DNA from: Rhodocyclaceae bacterium UBA2250
Lineage (GTDB): Bacteria > Pseudomonadota > Gammaproteobacteria > Burkholderiales > Rhodocyclaceae
Assembly (NCBI GenBank): GCA_002347285.1
Contig: DDXW01000044.1
Location: forward strand, 1 to 51,130
Length of the DNA stretch: 51,130 nt
Reading direction: 5' to 3'
Below the pieces are notes generated by a model that ran no database searches, was not told the DNA's origin, and worked only from the letters and a program-made list of their open reading frames with translations. Position numbers and translations under genes: made by a program. Below are positions 16,670-26,529 of the stretch, one piece after another. The first letter of the stretch is position 1. Each line of letters starts with the position of its first letter.

Positions 16670-18000
16670 TCCCGTCGCCGTACCGGCAGCACCGCGGCGG
16701 CGTCTGAATGCCCGCCTGCTGTTCTGGCAGGGCCGGCTGCTGATCTGGGCCGGGGCGGTCGGCGTCGGCCTGCTCGCCGTGCTGTTCGCCGAGCTGGCCG
16801 AACTGGCCGTGCAGGCCTTCCGCGACATCGCCGAACGGGCCTGGTGGTGGCCGCTGCTGATCTGTCCCGTCGGGGGTGCGGCGGTGGTCTGGGCGACGCG
16901 CCGCTGGTTTCCCGGCGCCGAGGGCAGCGGCATCCCGCAGGCGATCGCCGAGATCCATGTCGACAGGCATCCGCCGTCCGGCTGGCGTCCGCTGCTGTCG
17001 CTCCGTATCGTGACCGGCAAGCTCGTGCTCGGCGCCGCCGCACTGTTCGCCGGCTTCTCCTCCGGCCGCGAGGGCCCGACGGTGCAGATCGGCGCGGCAG
17101 TGATGAACAGCCTGCACGGCCTTCTGCCGCGCCGCCTCAACATCCAGCGCCGCCACCTGATCGCCGCCGGTGGCGCGGCCGGCATCGCCGCCGCCTTCAA
17201 CACGCCGCTGGCCGGCATCATGTTCGCGATCGAGGAGCTCAACCGCGGCCTCGAGCAGCGGATGAGCGGCCTGCTGATCGTCGCCATCGTGCTCGCCGGC
17301 GTCGTTTCGCAGGCGCTGCTCGGCAACACCACCTACTTCGGCTGGGTCAGCTATACCGGCCTCAAGAGCCACCTGCAGATCGTCTGGGTGCTGCTGGTCG
17401 CCGTCGCCTGCGGACTGGCCGGCGGCGCCTTCGCACGGCTGATGTTGCTGGCGACGGACCGCAACGGCCCCTTCTTCTCCGCGTTCCGCAACGCGCATCC
17501 GGTCGCCTATGCGGCCGTCTGCGGCCTGCTCATCGCCGTGATCGGCCTCATTGCCGATTTCAGCAGCTTCGGCACCGGCTACGTCGAGACGCGCAACCTG
17601 TTCGAGAACGACGCCCAATTACCCTGGCACTTCGGCATCGACAAGTTCTTCGCCACGCTGCTCTCCTATGCCAGCGGCGTGCCCGGCGGCATCTTCGCCC
17701 CCACGCTCGCGATCGGTGCGGGGATTGGCAACAACATCGCCACGCTGCTGGCCGACCAGATCGCCACCGGAACGGTGCTCGTCTTGTGCACGGCCGGCTT
17801 CCTCGCCGCCGTAACGCAGGCGCCGATCACCGCCTTCGTCATCGTCATGGAAATGGTCAGCGGCTACGGCGTCATCATCGACCTGATGCTCGTTTCGCTG
17901 CTCGCCTCGGCGATTTCCCGCGCCTTCTGCCCGCCGTTCTACCGCACGCTCGCACAGCGGCTGACCAGTCCGCCGCAGCGCTAGCCTGTATCATTGCGCC

Positions 18001-18999
18001 ATGATTCTCGTCACCGGCGGTACCGGCTACATCGGCTCGCACACCTGCGTCGCGCTGCTGCGGACCGGCCACGAGGTTCTCGTCCTCGACAACCTCAGCA
18101 ACAGCGATGCAGGCGTACTCGACCGGCTGGAAAAGATCTGCGGCCGGCGGCCCGGCTTCATCGCCGGCGACACCCGCGATGCGGCATTGCTCGACCGCCT
18201 GTTCGCCAGCCAGCCGGTGCGGGCAGTGCTGCATTTCGCCGGCCTCAAGGCGGTCGGCGAATCGGTGGCGAAGCCGCTCGAGTACTACGACAACAACGTC
18301 GGCGGTTCATTGCAGCTGCTGGCCGCGATGCGCCGCGCACAGGTGCGGACGCTGGTGTTCTCCTCCTCGGCGACCGTCTACGGCGACCCGGCCAGCCTGC
18401 CGATCCGCGAGGACTTTCCGCGCTGCGCGACCAACCCCTACGGCCGCAGCAAACTGGTCGTCGAGGACATCCTCGCCGACCTGCATGCCGCCGAACCGGA
18501 TTGGCGCATCGCCCGGCTGCGCTACTTCAACCCGGTCGGCGCCCACGAATCCGGGCTGATCGGCGAGAGTCCGCGCGGCACGCCCAACAACCTGATGCCC
18601 TACGTCGCCCAGGTCGCCGCCGGCCTGCGCCCGGCCGTCAACGTCTGGGGCGGGGACTGGCCCACGGCCGACGGCACCGGCGTGCGGGACTACATCCATG
18701 TCATGGACCTCGCCGAGGGGCACGTCGCCGCACTCGACTGCCTCGACCGGCAGGGCGGGATGGTGACCGTCAACCTCGGCACCGGCCGCGGCCATTCGGT
18801 GCTGGAAATGGTGCGCGCCTTCGAGAAAGCAAGCGGCCGGCCGGTTCCCTATAATATGGCCCCACGCCGTCCGGGGGATATCGCCCAATGCTGGGCCGAC
18901 CCGACGCTCGCCAGGCGGCTGTTCGGCTGGCAGGCAAAGCGCGGCATCGAGCAGATGTGCGCCGATGCCTGGCGCTGGCAGCAAGCCTGCTTTTCCTGA
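18001..18999 (+). CDS. galE: UDP-glucose 4-epimerase
   Basis: A 332-residue SDR-family epimerase interconverting UDP-glucose and UDP-galactose. The NAD-binding motif GGTGYIGSH is at residues 6-14, SSSATVYG contains the catalytic Ser, and Tyr147/Lys151 form the YxxxK pair in NPYGRSK. It begins 16 bases after clcB and stands at the left edge of the LPS core cluster, which makes provision of sugar nucleotides for LPS or exopolysaccharide the likely role. Epimerisation of the N-acetyl forms cannot be excluded. Confidence 0.94.
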   Translation: MILVTGGTGYIGSHTCVALLRTGHEVLVLDNLSNSDAGVLDRLEKICGRRPGFIAGDTRDAALLDRLFASQPVRAVLHFAGLKAVGESVAKPLEYYDNNVGGSLQLLAAMRRAQVRTLVFSSSATVYGDPASLPIREDFPRCATNPYGRSKLVVEDILADLHAAEPDWRIARLRYFNPVGAHESGLIGESPRGTPNNLMPYVAQVAAGLRPAVNVWGGDWPTADGTGVRDYIHVMDLAEGHVAALDCLDRQGGMVTVNLGTGRGHSVLEMVRAFEKASGRPVPYNMAPRRPGDIAQCWADPTLARRLFGWQAKRGIEQMCADAWRWQQACFS

Positions 19000-19041
19000 C
19001 CGCTGCGGCGCCGCCCCCGCAGAACCGACTTTCTTTCCGCC

Positions 19042-19740
19042 ATGTCCAATCCTGACCAGTCCCCGCATTACGAGTTCGCAGAAAAATACGATCCGGAGCA
19101 CGCCCGCGAGTATTTCGACAAACACGGCTCCGGCTTTTGGCGGCGCCTGTCGACCTGGCGGGAAATCGGCATGGCTCGAAAGGCTCTGCGGATTGCCGGC
19201 AACCCCAAGTCCGTCCTCGATCTGCCCTGCGGTACCGGCCGCTTCTGGGCGCTGCTCTGCGAACAGCCCGATCGCAAGATCTATGCGGCCGACAACAGCC
19301 AGGCGATGATCGATACCGGTTTGCAGTTGCGCCCACCAGAAGCGGTGGCGCGCATCGCGCAAGCCTTCCAGTGCTCGGCCTTCTCGACCGGGCTGCCCGA
19401 CGACTTCGTCGAGTGCGTGTTCTGCATCCGCCTGCTGCATCACATCCAGAAAAGCGAGGACCGCATCCGGATCCTCAAGGAGTTCGCCCGCATCAGTTCG
19501 GGCACGGTGATCGTTTCGCTCTGGGTGGATGGCAATTTCCGTGCTTGGCGCCACCGGCGCAAGCAGGAGCGCAAGGCACGACTGCGCGGAACCAGCGGTC
19601 CGCGCGATCGCTTCCTGCTCCGGCAAGAGGAGATCGAAGCCGAGTTCGCCGCCGCCGGCCTGGAAGTCGTCGGCCACGCCGACTTCCTCAAGTACTGGGA
19701 CAAATGGCGCGCCTACGTCGTCCGCCCGACCAAGAACTGA
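19042..19740 (+). CDS. Class I SAM-dependent methyltransferase (LPS cluster)
   Basis: A 232-residue Rossmann-fold methyltransferase. Motif I is VLDLPCGTGRFW, followed by the acidic YAADNS loop that binds the SAM ribose, and LHHIQKSEDRI as the post-motif block. No signal peptide or membrane segment is seen. It starts 42 bases after galE and is followed by a chain of LPS kinase genes, so its substrate is probably a core sugar or a lipid-linked intermediate, but the sequence does not say which. The C-terminal third is basic, possibly for membrane contact. Confidence 0.8.
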   Translation: MSNPDQSPHYEFAEKYDPEHAREYFDKHGSGFWRRLSTWREIGMARKALRIAGNPKSVLDLPCGTGRFWALLCEQPDRKIYAADNSQAMIDTGLQLRPPEAVARIAQAFQCSAFSTGLPDDFVECVFCIRLLHHIQKSEDRIRILKEFARISSGTVIVSLWVDGNFRAWRHRRKQERKARLRGTSGPRDRFLLRQEEIEAEFAAAGLEVVGHADFLKYWDKWRAYVVRPTKN

Positions 19741-19754
19741 CGCATGGGTAGTCG

Positions 19755-20573
19755 ATGAAGGACTACATCAACCCGCACTGGCAGCCGCTCCTTGCCCGCC
19801 ATGGCCTGGCCGGGTTCGACGCGCTCTGGCGCCTCGAAGCCCCGTGGTTCGAGGCGCCGAACCGGCGCCGCGGCGGGTGGAGCGGGGTGTCGCGCTTCGA
19901 GCTCGAATTGCCGGACGGCGGCAAGCAAGGTTTCTTTCTCAAGCGCCAGGAAAACCACGGCACGCTCTCCTGGCGCCACCCGCTACGGGGCGTCCCGACC
20001 TTCCTGCGCGAGTTCCGCAAGATCATGCACTACCGCGCCTGCGGGATTCCGTCGCTCGAACCGGTCTTCTTCGCCATGCGGCAGGACGGGAAGGACCAGC
20101 GGGCCATTCTCGTTACCGCCGAGCTTTCTGGTTTCGTCTCGATGGAAGACCGTGTCAGGGGATGGCTCGAGCACGGTGCCCCGGCACTGGCCGAGCGCCA
20201 GGAATACCTTCGCGCCGTCGGCAACCTGCTGCGCACAATGCACCGACACGGCATCCAGCACAACTGCTTCTTCCCGAAACATGTCTTCACACGCATGCTG
20301 TCCGAAGGCAAGGTCGAGGCGCGCGTCATCGATCTCGAGAAGTCGCGCTGGCGGCCCCTCCAGACGCTCTCGGCACGACGGGACTTGTATTCCCTGCTGC
20401 GCCAATCCATGCACTGGGGGCGCACCGATCGCCTGCGCTTCTTCAAGCACTACCTGGGCATCGAACGCCTGACCCCCTACGCGAAATGGCTGTGGCGGGA
20501 CATCGAGCGGCGCTCGGTCCGGAAGAATCGCCTGCAGAAGCCTCCCCGGCACCTCATCCACAAGGCCGGGTAG
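19755..20573 (+). CDS. LPS core kinase, InaA/WapP-like
   Basis: A 272-residue kinase-fold protein of the lipopolysaccharide kinase (InaA) family. A GGWSGVSRFEL segment near residue 40 and KRQENHGTL near 65 form the nucleotide-binding lobe, and the catalytic loop reads HGIQHNCFFPKHVF rather than HRD. IDLEKSRW supplies the metal-binding Asp. The N terminus with KDYINPHWQPLLARHG resembles the Pseudomonas aeruginosa WapP type from memory. It lies 14 bases after the methyltransferase and 10 before waaG, so it belongs to the same operon. It probably phosphorylates inner-core heptose. Confidence 0.82.
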   Translation: MKDYINPHWQPLLARHGLAGFDALWRLEAPWFEAPNRRRGGWSGVSRFELELPDGGKQGFFLKRQENHGTLSWRHPLRGVPTFLREFRKIMHYRACGIPSLEPVFFAMRQDGKDQRAILVTAELSGFVSMEDRVRGWLEHGAPALAERQEYLRAVGNLLRTMHRHGIQHNCFFPKHVFTRMLSEGKVEARVIDLEKSRWRPLQTLSARRDLYSLLRQSMHWGRTDRLRFFKHYLGIERLTPYAKWLWRDIERRSVRKNRLQKPPRHLIHKAG

Positions 20574-20583
20574 TCGACGCGGA

Positions 20584-21705
20584 ATGCATCTGGCATTCTC
20601 ACTTTTCAAGTATTTCCCCTACGGCGGGCTGCAGCGCGACTTCCTGCGCATCGCCCTCGCCTGCCAGGCGCGCGGCCACGCGATCCGCGTCTACACGCTC
20701 TCCTGGCAGGGCGAGGTACCGGCCGGCTTCGAGGTCGTGACAGTGCCGGCACGCGCCCTGACCAACCCCCGCCGCTACGAAAGGTTCGTCGCCTGGGTGC
20801 GGCGCGACCTCGCGCAGCGGCCAGCCGACCGGGTGATCGGCTTCAACAAGATGCCAGGCCTCGACGTCTATTACTCCGCCGACCCCTGCTACGAGGACAA
20901 GGCGCGCACCTTGCGCGGCCCGCTCTATCGGATCACCGGGCGCTATCGCCATTTCGCCGCCTTCGAGCGCGCCGTGTTCGCGCCCGACAGCCGCACCGAG
21001 ATCCTGATGATCTCCGCTCTGCAGCAGCCGCTGTTCGAGCAGCACTACGGCACGCCGCCGGCGCGCTTCCACCTGCTGCCGCCCGGCATCGCCCCGGACC
21101 GGCGCGCGCCGCCGAACGCGGCGCAGATCCGCGCCGATTTTCGCCGCGAGTTCGCCCTGGCGGACGACGACCTGCTGCTGGTGCAGATCGGCTCCGGCTT
21201 CAAGACCAAGGGGCTGGACCGCAGCCTGCTCGCGCTCACCGCCCTGCCCGCGGAACTCAAGGCACGCACGCGGCTGATCGCCATCGGCCAGGACGAGCCG
21301 CGCCCCTTCCAGCGGCAGATCGTCTCGCTCGGCCTGGCCGACCGCGTCACGATCCTCAAGGGGCGCGACGACATCCCGCGCTTCCTGCTCGGCGCCGACC
21401 TGCTGGTCCATCCCGCCTACAACGAGAACACCGGCACGGTGCTGCTCGAGGCGGTGGTCGCCGGCCTGCCGGTGCTGACCACGGCGGCCTGCGGCTACGC
21501 GCATTACATCGAGGAGGCGGACGCGGGCCGCGTGATCGCGCTGCCCTTCGCGCAGCGCGCATTGGACGATGCGCTCGCCGCCATGCTGGCCGACGACGCG
21601 GCCCGAAGGCGCTGGAGCGCCAACGGCCTGGCCTTCGCCGCGCGCGCCGACATCTACAGCCTGCCCGAGCGGGCGGCCGACATCATCCTGCGGACGGCGG
21701 CATGA
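20584..21705 (+). CDS. waaG: LPS core glycosyltransferase WaaG
   Basis: A 373-residue GT4-family glycosyltransferase. The N-terminal motif FSLFKYFPYGGLQRDFLRIA is the hallmark of WaaG/RfaG, which adds the first outer-core hexose to heptose II. The C-terminal nucleotide-sugar domain carries HPAYNENTGTVLLEA with the retaining-enzyme E(x7)E pattern. It has no membrane helix and acts at the cytoplasmic face of the inner membrane. waaP overlaps its stop (ATGA), as in other waaG-waaP pairs. Confidence 0.94.
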   Translation: MHLAFSLFKYFPYGGLQRDFLRIALACQARGHAIRVYTLSWQGEVPAGFEVVTVPARALTNPRRYERFVAWVRRDLAQRPADRVIGFNKMPGLDVYYSADPCYEDKARTLRGPLYRITGRYRHFAAFERAVFAPDSRTEILMISALQQPLFEQHYGTPPARFHLLPPGIAPDRRAPPNAAQIRADFRREFALADDDLLLVQIGSGFKTKGLDRSLLALTALPAELKARTRLIAIGQDEPRPFQRQIVSLGLADRVTILKGRDDIPRFLLGADLLVHPAYNENTGTVLLEAVVAGLPVLTTAACGYAHYIEEADAGRVIALPFAQRALDDALAAMLADDAARRRWSANGLAFAARADIYSLPERAADIILRTAA

Positions 21706-22529
21706 AGGCGACGGTCTATCTCGAGGAACCGCTGCGCACGCTGTGGGCCGGACAGGATCCCTTCGCCGCGGCGGAGGCCCTCGAAGGGCAGGTGTTCCGC
21801 GCACTGGAAGGACGCCGCACGCTGCGCACCGAGATCGCCGGGCACGGCTACTTCGTCAAGCTTCACCGCGGTGTCGGCTGGGGCGAGATCCTCAAGAACC
21901 TGCTCTCGGGCCGTCTGCCGGTGCTGGGCGCCGGCAACGAATGGCGCGCGATCCGCCGCCTGACGGCGCTGGGCGTCGGCACGATGCATGCCGTCGGCTT
22001 TGGCGAGCGCGGCAGCAAGCCGGCCCGGCGACAGTCCTTCCTCGTCACCGAAGAGCTGGCGCCGACGGTCAGTCTCGAGGACTACTGCCAAGAGTGGCGC
22101 GCCGCCCCGCCAGCGCCGACTTTGAAGCGCGCGCTGATCGAGCGCGTCGCGACGATGATGCGCCGCATGCATCGCGGCGGCGTGAACCATCGCGACTGCT
22201 ACCTCTGCCACTTCCTGCTGCGCCTGCCGGTCGACCCGCGGGCGCCGCAGCTCTCGCTGATCGATCTGCACCGCGCCCAGGTGCGGCAGCGGACGCCGCG
22301 CCGCTGGCGCAACAAGGATCTCGCGGCGCTGCACTTCTCCGCGCTGGAGGTCGGCCTGACGGCGCGCGACCGTTTGCGCTTCCTGCGCACCTACTTCAAC
22401 CGGCCGCTGCGCGAAGTGCTGAACCGGGAACAACCCCTGCTCGCCTGGCTCGAAGCGGAGTCGCTCCGCCTCGAGGCCCGCTACCGGCGCAAATACGCAC
22501 CCAGGGCCGCGCCCGGGACCGCGCCATGA
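21702..22529 (+). CDS. waaP: LPS core heptose(I) kinase WaaP
   Basis: A 275-residue kinase that phosphorylates heptose I of the inner core, which stabilises the outer membrane. Highly typical blocks are EPLRTLWAGQDPF, VLGAGNEWRAIRRL, VNHRDCYLCHFLL (catalytic loop) and LSLIDLHRAQVRQ. Length matches E. coli WaaP closely. It overlaps waaG by four bases upstream and the next kinase by four bases downstream. Copy G of the 24-bp repeat lies inside the gene (22100-22123), encoding part of RAAPPAPTLK. Confidence 0.96.
   Translation: MKATVYLEEPLRTLWAGQDPFAAAEALEGQVFRALEGRRTLRTEIAGHGYFVKLHRGVGWGEILKNLLSGRLPVLGAGNEWRAIRRLTALGVGTMHAVGFGERGSKPARRQSFLVTEELAPTVSLEDYCQEWRAAPPAPTLKRALIERVATMMRRMHRGGVNHRDCYLCHFLLRLPVDPRAPQLSLIDLHRAQVRQRTPRRWRNKDLAALHFSALEVGLTARDRLRFLRTYFNRPLREVLNREQPLLAWLEAESLRLEARYRRKYAPRAAPGTAP
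22100..22123 (-). repeat. 24-bp backbone repeat, copy G (in waaP)
   Basis: On the minus strand this reads AAAGTCGGCGCT then GGCGGGGCGGCG, one change (G at base 4) from the commonest form. It lies inside waaP and encodes AAPPAPTL in the host gene. Confidence 0.7.
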
Positions 22530-23263
22530 GCTGGCACGTCGTTTCCGCTGCGGACGCCGCCGCCCGCCAAGCCTTCGCCGATCTCGACGCGGTGTTCGCC
22601 ATCGACGGCCAAGTGGTCGCGCTGGATTCGCTGACCCGCACCCTGAGGGTCGAGATTGGTGGACGGGGCTACTACGTCAAGCGCTATGCCGGGCTCGGCA
22701 AGAAGCCGCTGCGCCGCCTGTTCGCCACGCCGCGCGTCCGCTCGGAATGGCAAAACCTGCAGCATTTCGCCGTCTGGGGCATCCCCACCGCGCCGCTGGT
22801 CGCCTATGGTCTGGAGCGCAAGGCCGGTCGTTTCCTGCGCGGCGCGCTCGTCACGGCCGAAATCCCCGACACCGCCGATCTGGCACAACTCGCGCGCAGC
22901 GGCGATCCGCGCTTGAAAAGTCGGTCCTGGGTAAGCGGCGTTTCCCTGCAGCTGGCCGACATCGCACGACGCCTGCATGCGCATCGCTTCGCGCACGGCG
23001 ACTTCAAGTGGCGCAATCTATTGGTGGATGCCGCCGGCAAGCTCTACCTGATCGATTGCCCGAGCGGCCGGTTCTGGCGGCCGCCCTTCCTCGAGTTCCG
23101 CATCGCCAAGGATCTCGCCTGCTTGGACAAGGTCGCGAGGCACCACTTGTCGCGCACGCAGCGGCTGCGCTTCTATCTCGACTACGCGCAGAAGCGGAAG
23201 CTCGAGGCGGCCGACAAGCGGCGCATCCGCAAGATCGTCCGATTCTTCGAGGGACGCGAATGA
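22526..23263 (+). CDS. Second lipopolysaccharide kinase, WaaP/InaA superfamily
   Basis: A 245-residue kinase-fold protein. The nucleotide lobe has GRGYYVKRYAG with the conserved Lys, and the catalytic loop is HRFAHGDFKWRNLLV with LYLIDCPSG as the metal-binding DFG-like part. ATG 22526 overlaps the waaP stop; the much longer frame upstream is out-of-frame shadow of waaP. It overlaps the next gene by four bases, so waaG, waaP and three kinase genes are translated as a chain. In Pseudomonas, additional kinase genes follow waaP in the same way (from memory). The sugar position phosphorylated is unknown. Confidence 0.85.
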   Translation: MSWHVVSAADAAARQAFADLDAVFAIDGQVVALDSLTRTLRVEIGGRGYYVKRYAGLGKKPLRRLFATPRVRSEWQNLQHFAVWGIPTAPLVAYGLERKAGRFLRGALVTAEIPDTADLAQLARSGDPRLKSRSWVSGVSLQLADIARRLHAHRFAHGDFKWRNLLVDAAGKLYLIDCPSGRFWRPPFLEFRIAKDLACLDKVARHHLSRTQRLRFYLDYAQKRKLEAADKRRIRKIVRFFEGRE

Positions 23264-24633
23264 GCGCGCCACTCATGACCGTGGAAGCACTGCGCGCCGC
23301 GGGCCGCACGCCGCCCGCTCACTGCCGGATCGCGCTCGACGATGGCCGCCAGCTCGAGGTCGCACGCTGGCTGCGCGTCCTCTCGGGCAAGCGCCTCACC
23401 GGCCAGGCCACGCTCGACGGCCAACCCGTGCTCGCCAAGCTGTTCATCGCCGCCAGCAACAGCGCCCGCCACCAACAGCGTGAGCGGCAGGGGCTCGCGG
23501 CGCTGGCGACGGCCGGCATCCCCACGCCACGCCTGCTGGAGGCAGGCGCCCTGCCCGACGGCGGATACTACCTGCTGACCGAGTTTCTCCCGAAGGCACG
23601 AGAACTGACGATGGCCGATCGGCTGGCGCCGCTGTTCGCGCTGCTAGGCCGCATGCACGCGGCAGGACTTGCGCACGACGACGCCCATCTCGGCAATTTC
23701 CTGCAATGGGGCGACGAGTTGCTCGTCGTCGACGGCGATGCGGTCCGCAGTGGCATCTCCGCCGCGGCCGCCCGCGACAACCTCGCCCTGCTGCTCGCCC
23801 AGCTGCCGCCGCAGACCGACCCCGCCCCGCTGCTCGCCGCCTACCGGCAGGCGCATCCCGCGCTCGCCATCGACGCGACGCAACTGGCCATGGCGACGGA
23901 GCACGCATGCCGCCGCCGTCTCGACGACTACCTCAACAAATGCCTGCGCGATTGCAGCCTCTTCGCGGTGACGCGCAGCGCCCACCGTTTCGTCGCCGTG
24001 GTGCGCGAGGAAGCGGATTCCCTCACCCCCCTCATCGCCGATCCGGACCGTTGGCTGGAAGCCGGCACACCGCTCAAGCGCGGCCGGACGGCAACGCTGG
24101 CGCGCATCGAGGCGACCGGCCGCCAACTGGTGATCAAGCGCTACAACATCAAGAGCGCCGGTCACGCGCTGTCGCGCTGCTGGCGGCCCAGCCGCGCGTG
24201 GCATTCGTGGCTGGCAGGGCATCGCCTGCGCTTCCTCGGCATCGCGACACCGCGGCCGCTGGCGCTGGTCGAACGACGTCTCGGTCCGCTGCGCGGCAAG
24301 GCCTGGCTGATCACCGAACACTGCCCGGGCACCAATCTGGTCGACCTGCTGGCGCACCGACTCGACACGCCGCCCGCCGACGTCGTGGCGGCGCTCGGCC
24401 GGCTGTTCGCGCAACTGGCCGCCGCGCGCATCAGCCACGGCGATCTCAAGGCCACCAACCTGCTCTGGCATGACGGGGAAATCAGCCTCGTCGATCTCGA
24501 TGCGATGCGCGCGCATCGCGGCACGGCAGGCTTCGCGCGCGCCTGGCGCCGCGACCGGGCCCGGTTGCTGCGCAACTGGCCGGAAGGCTGTGCGCTGCGC
24601 GACGCCATCGACGCCGCATTGCCGCCGGCCTGA
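23260..24633 (+). CDS. Two-domain LPS kinase (tandem kinase folds)
   Basis: A 457-residue protein with two complete kinase-like halves. The first (about 20-225) has a nucleotide lobe with TGQATLDGQPVLAKLF, a catalytic loop HDDAHLGNF at 139-147 and LVVDGDAV. The second (about 260-457) has RQLVIKRYNIKS, HGDLKATNLLW at 393-403 and LVDLDAM. Both keep the Lys, catalytic Asp, Asn and metal Asp, so both may be active. It starts in the stop of the previous kinase gene and converges with msbA (end to end, no gap). A long kinase gene occupies a similar place in Pseudomonas core clusters, as far as I recall. It may phosphorylate two positions. Confidence 0.82.
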   Translation: MSAPLMTVEALRAAGRTPPAHCRIALDDGRQLEVARWLRVLSGKRLTGQATLDGQPVLAKLFIAASNSARHQQRERQGLAALATAGIPTPRLLEAGALPDGGYYLLTEFLPKARELTMADRLAPLFALLGRMHAAGLAHDDAHLGNFLQWGDELLVVDGDAVRSGISAAAARDNLALLLAQLPPQTDPAPLLAAYRQAHPALAIDATQLAMATEHACRRRLDDYLNKCLRDCSLFAVTRSAHRFVAVVREEADSLTPLIADPDRWLEAGTPLKRGRTATLARIEATGRQLVIKRYNIKSAGHALSRCWRPSRAWHSWLAGHRLRFLGIATPRPLALVERRLGPLRGKAWLITEHCPGTNLVDLLAHRLDTPPADVVAALGRLFAQLAAARISHGDLKATNLLWHDGEISLVDLDAMRAHRGTAGFARAWRRDRARLLRNWPEGCALRDAIDAALPPA

Positions 24634-26433
24634 TCAGGCCGGCTCGGCGGCCGCTGCGTCGAACTGCAGCGCGTGCAGTCGCGCGTAATGGCCGCCGCGG
24701 GCGAGCAGCTCGGCGTGGGTGCCCTGCTCGACGATGCGGCCGGCATCCATCACCAGTATCAGGTCCGCGCGCTCGATCGTCGACAGGCGGTGCGCGATCA
24801 CCAGCGTCGTGCGGCCCTGCATCACGCGCTCGAGGGCGGCCTGGATGTGGCGTTCCGACTCGGTGTCGAGCGCCGAGGTCGCCTCGTCGAGGATCAGGAT
24901 CGGCGCGTTTTTGAGCAGAGCGCGCGCGATGGCGAGGCGCTGACGCTGGCCGCCGGAGAGCAGCACGCCGTTCTCGCCGACCAGGGTATCGAAGCCCTGC
25001 GGCAGCTGCGCGATGAAGTCGCTGGCGAACGCCGCGTCGGCCGCCCGCTCGATCTCGGCACGCGACGCTTCGGCCAGCTCGCCGTAGGCGATGTTGTTGG
25101 CCACCGTGTCGTTGAACAGGGTGACCTGCTGGGAAACCACCGCGACGTGGCGCCGCAGGTTGCGCAGCGCGTAGTCCTCGACATCGACGCCGTCGAGCAG
25201 GATCTGCCCCTCGGCATGGTGGTAGAAGCGCGGGATCAGGTTGGCGAGCGTCGTCTTGCCGCTGCCGGAGCGCCCCACCAGCGCGACCATCCGGCCCGGC
25301 TCGACGGTGAAGCTGACGCCGTCGAGCACGCGCTTGCCGCTGCCCGGATAACTGAAGGACAGGTCGCGCACCTCGATGCGTCCGCCGATCCGTTCCCGCT
25401 CCATGCTGCCGGCATCCGTTTCCGGGGCTTCGTCGAGCTGCTGGAAGATGCTGTCTGCGGCGGCGACGCCCTTCTGGATCGTCGCGCTGACTTCGGAGAG
25501 CTGGCGGATCGGCTTGGGCAGCAGGCCGGCGGCGGTGATGTAGGCGACCAGATCGCCCGGCGAGGCCTCGCCGCGCAGCCACAGCACCAGGAAGAACAGC
25601 ACCCCCATCGCGCTGTACACCAGCCACTGCAGCAGCGGCGTGTAGATCGCGCCGGTGCGGATCATGCGCAGCTGCTTCTGCATATTGTTGAGGCTGGCCG
25701 CGAAGAAGCGGCCTCGCTCGTAGGATTCGCCGCCGAAACTGCGCACCACGCGGTGGCCGTGGATGGTCTCGGAAGCGACGTGCGTGACGTCGCCCATCGC
25801 CACCTGGATCTTCTTCGCCTGCTTGCGGAACTTGCGGCTGGCACTCACGACGAGCACGCCGATCACCGGCACGATCGCCACCATCACCAGCGTCAGCTTC
25901 CAGTTCGCCCACAGCAGATAGGCGAACAGGAAAATGACGGTGAGACCCTCGCGGATCACCACCTTGATCGCGTCGGTGGCGGCGCCGGTCACCATCGTGA
26001 CGTTGAAGGTGATGCGCGAGATCAGGTGGCCGGAGTTGTGCGTGTCGAAGTAGCGCTCGGGCAGCGTCAGCAGGCTGTCGAACAGCGCGACGCGCAAGTC
26101 ATGCACCACGCCCATCGACACGCGCGCCAGGAAGTAATTGCCGAGATAGGAACCGATGCCCTGCCAGACGGCGATCAGCACGATCATCAGCGGCACGGCA
26201 TGCATCAACTGCAGGCCCGCGAACAGCGGCAGGCCGGCGAACACCGCGCGCTCTGGATCGATCAGGCCATCGACGAAATACTTGAGCACCGCCGCCAGCA
26301 GGGGCTGCGCCGAGGCGAACAGCACGTAGCCGAGGATGCTGGTGGCGAACAGGCCGAGGTAGGGCCTGACGTAGCGCAGCAGGCGGAAATAGATGCTCAG
26401 GCTGGAATGGGCGTGCGAGTCGGGAGCAGGCAT
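24634..26433 (-). CDS. msbA: Lipid A export ABC transporter MsbA
   Basis: A 599-residue half-transporter that flips lipid A-core across the inner membrane. Residues about 20-325 hold six membrane helices, and the C-terminal nucleotide-binding domain has Walker A GRSGSGKTT, signature LSGGQRQRLAIARAL, Walker B ILILDEATSALD and the switch His in IAHRLST. It runs divergently from a small kinase gene, sharing a 96-base promoter region, and is flanked by LPS core genes on both sides, which fixes the substrate as lipid A rather than a drug. Confidence 0.95.
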   Translation of the reverse strand: MPAPDSHAHSSLSIYFRLLRYVRPYLGLFATSILGYVLFASAQPLLAAVLKYFVDGLIDPERAVFAGLPLFAGLQLMHAVPLMIVLIAVWQGIGSYLGNYFLARVSMGVVHDLRVALFDSLLTLPERYFDTHNSGHLISRITFNVTMVTGAATDAIKVVIREGLTVIFLFAYLLWANWKLTLVMVAIVPVIGVLVVSASRKFRKQAKKIQVAMGDVTHVASETIHGHRVVRSFGGESYERGRFFAASLNNMQKQLRMIRTGAIYTPLLQWLVYSAMGVLFFLVLWLRGEASPGDLVAYITAAGLLPKPIRQLSEVSATIQKGVAAADSIFQQLDEAPETDAGSMERERIGGRIEVRDLSFSYPGSGKRVLDGVSFTVEPGRMVALVGRSGSGKTTLANLIPRFYHHAEGQILLDGVDVEDYALRNLRRHVAVVSQQVTLFNDTVANNIAYGELAEASRAEIERAADAAFASDFIAQLPQGFDTLVGENGVLLSGGQRQRLAIARALLKNAPILILDEATSALDTESERHIQAALERVMQGRTTLVIAHRLSTIERADLILVMDAGRIVEQGTHAELLARGGHYARLHALQFDAAAAEPA

Positions 26434-26529
26434 GGATGGGCCGCACGGCGGAAGCGACGGCCAATACTAGCATGGGCGCGCTCGGCGCCGCGGGCTAGAA
26501 TGCGGCCTGTTCACCGGGAGCCGGCCCTC

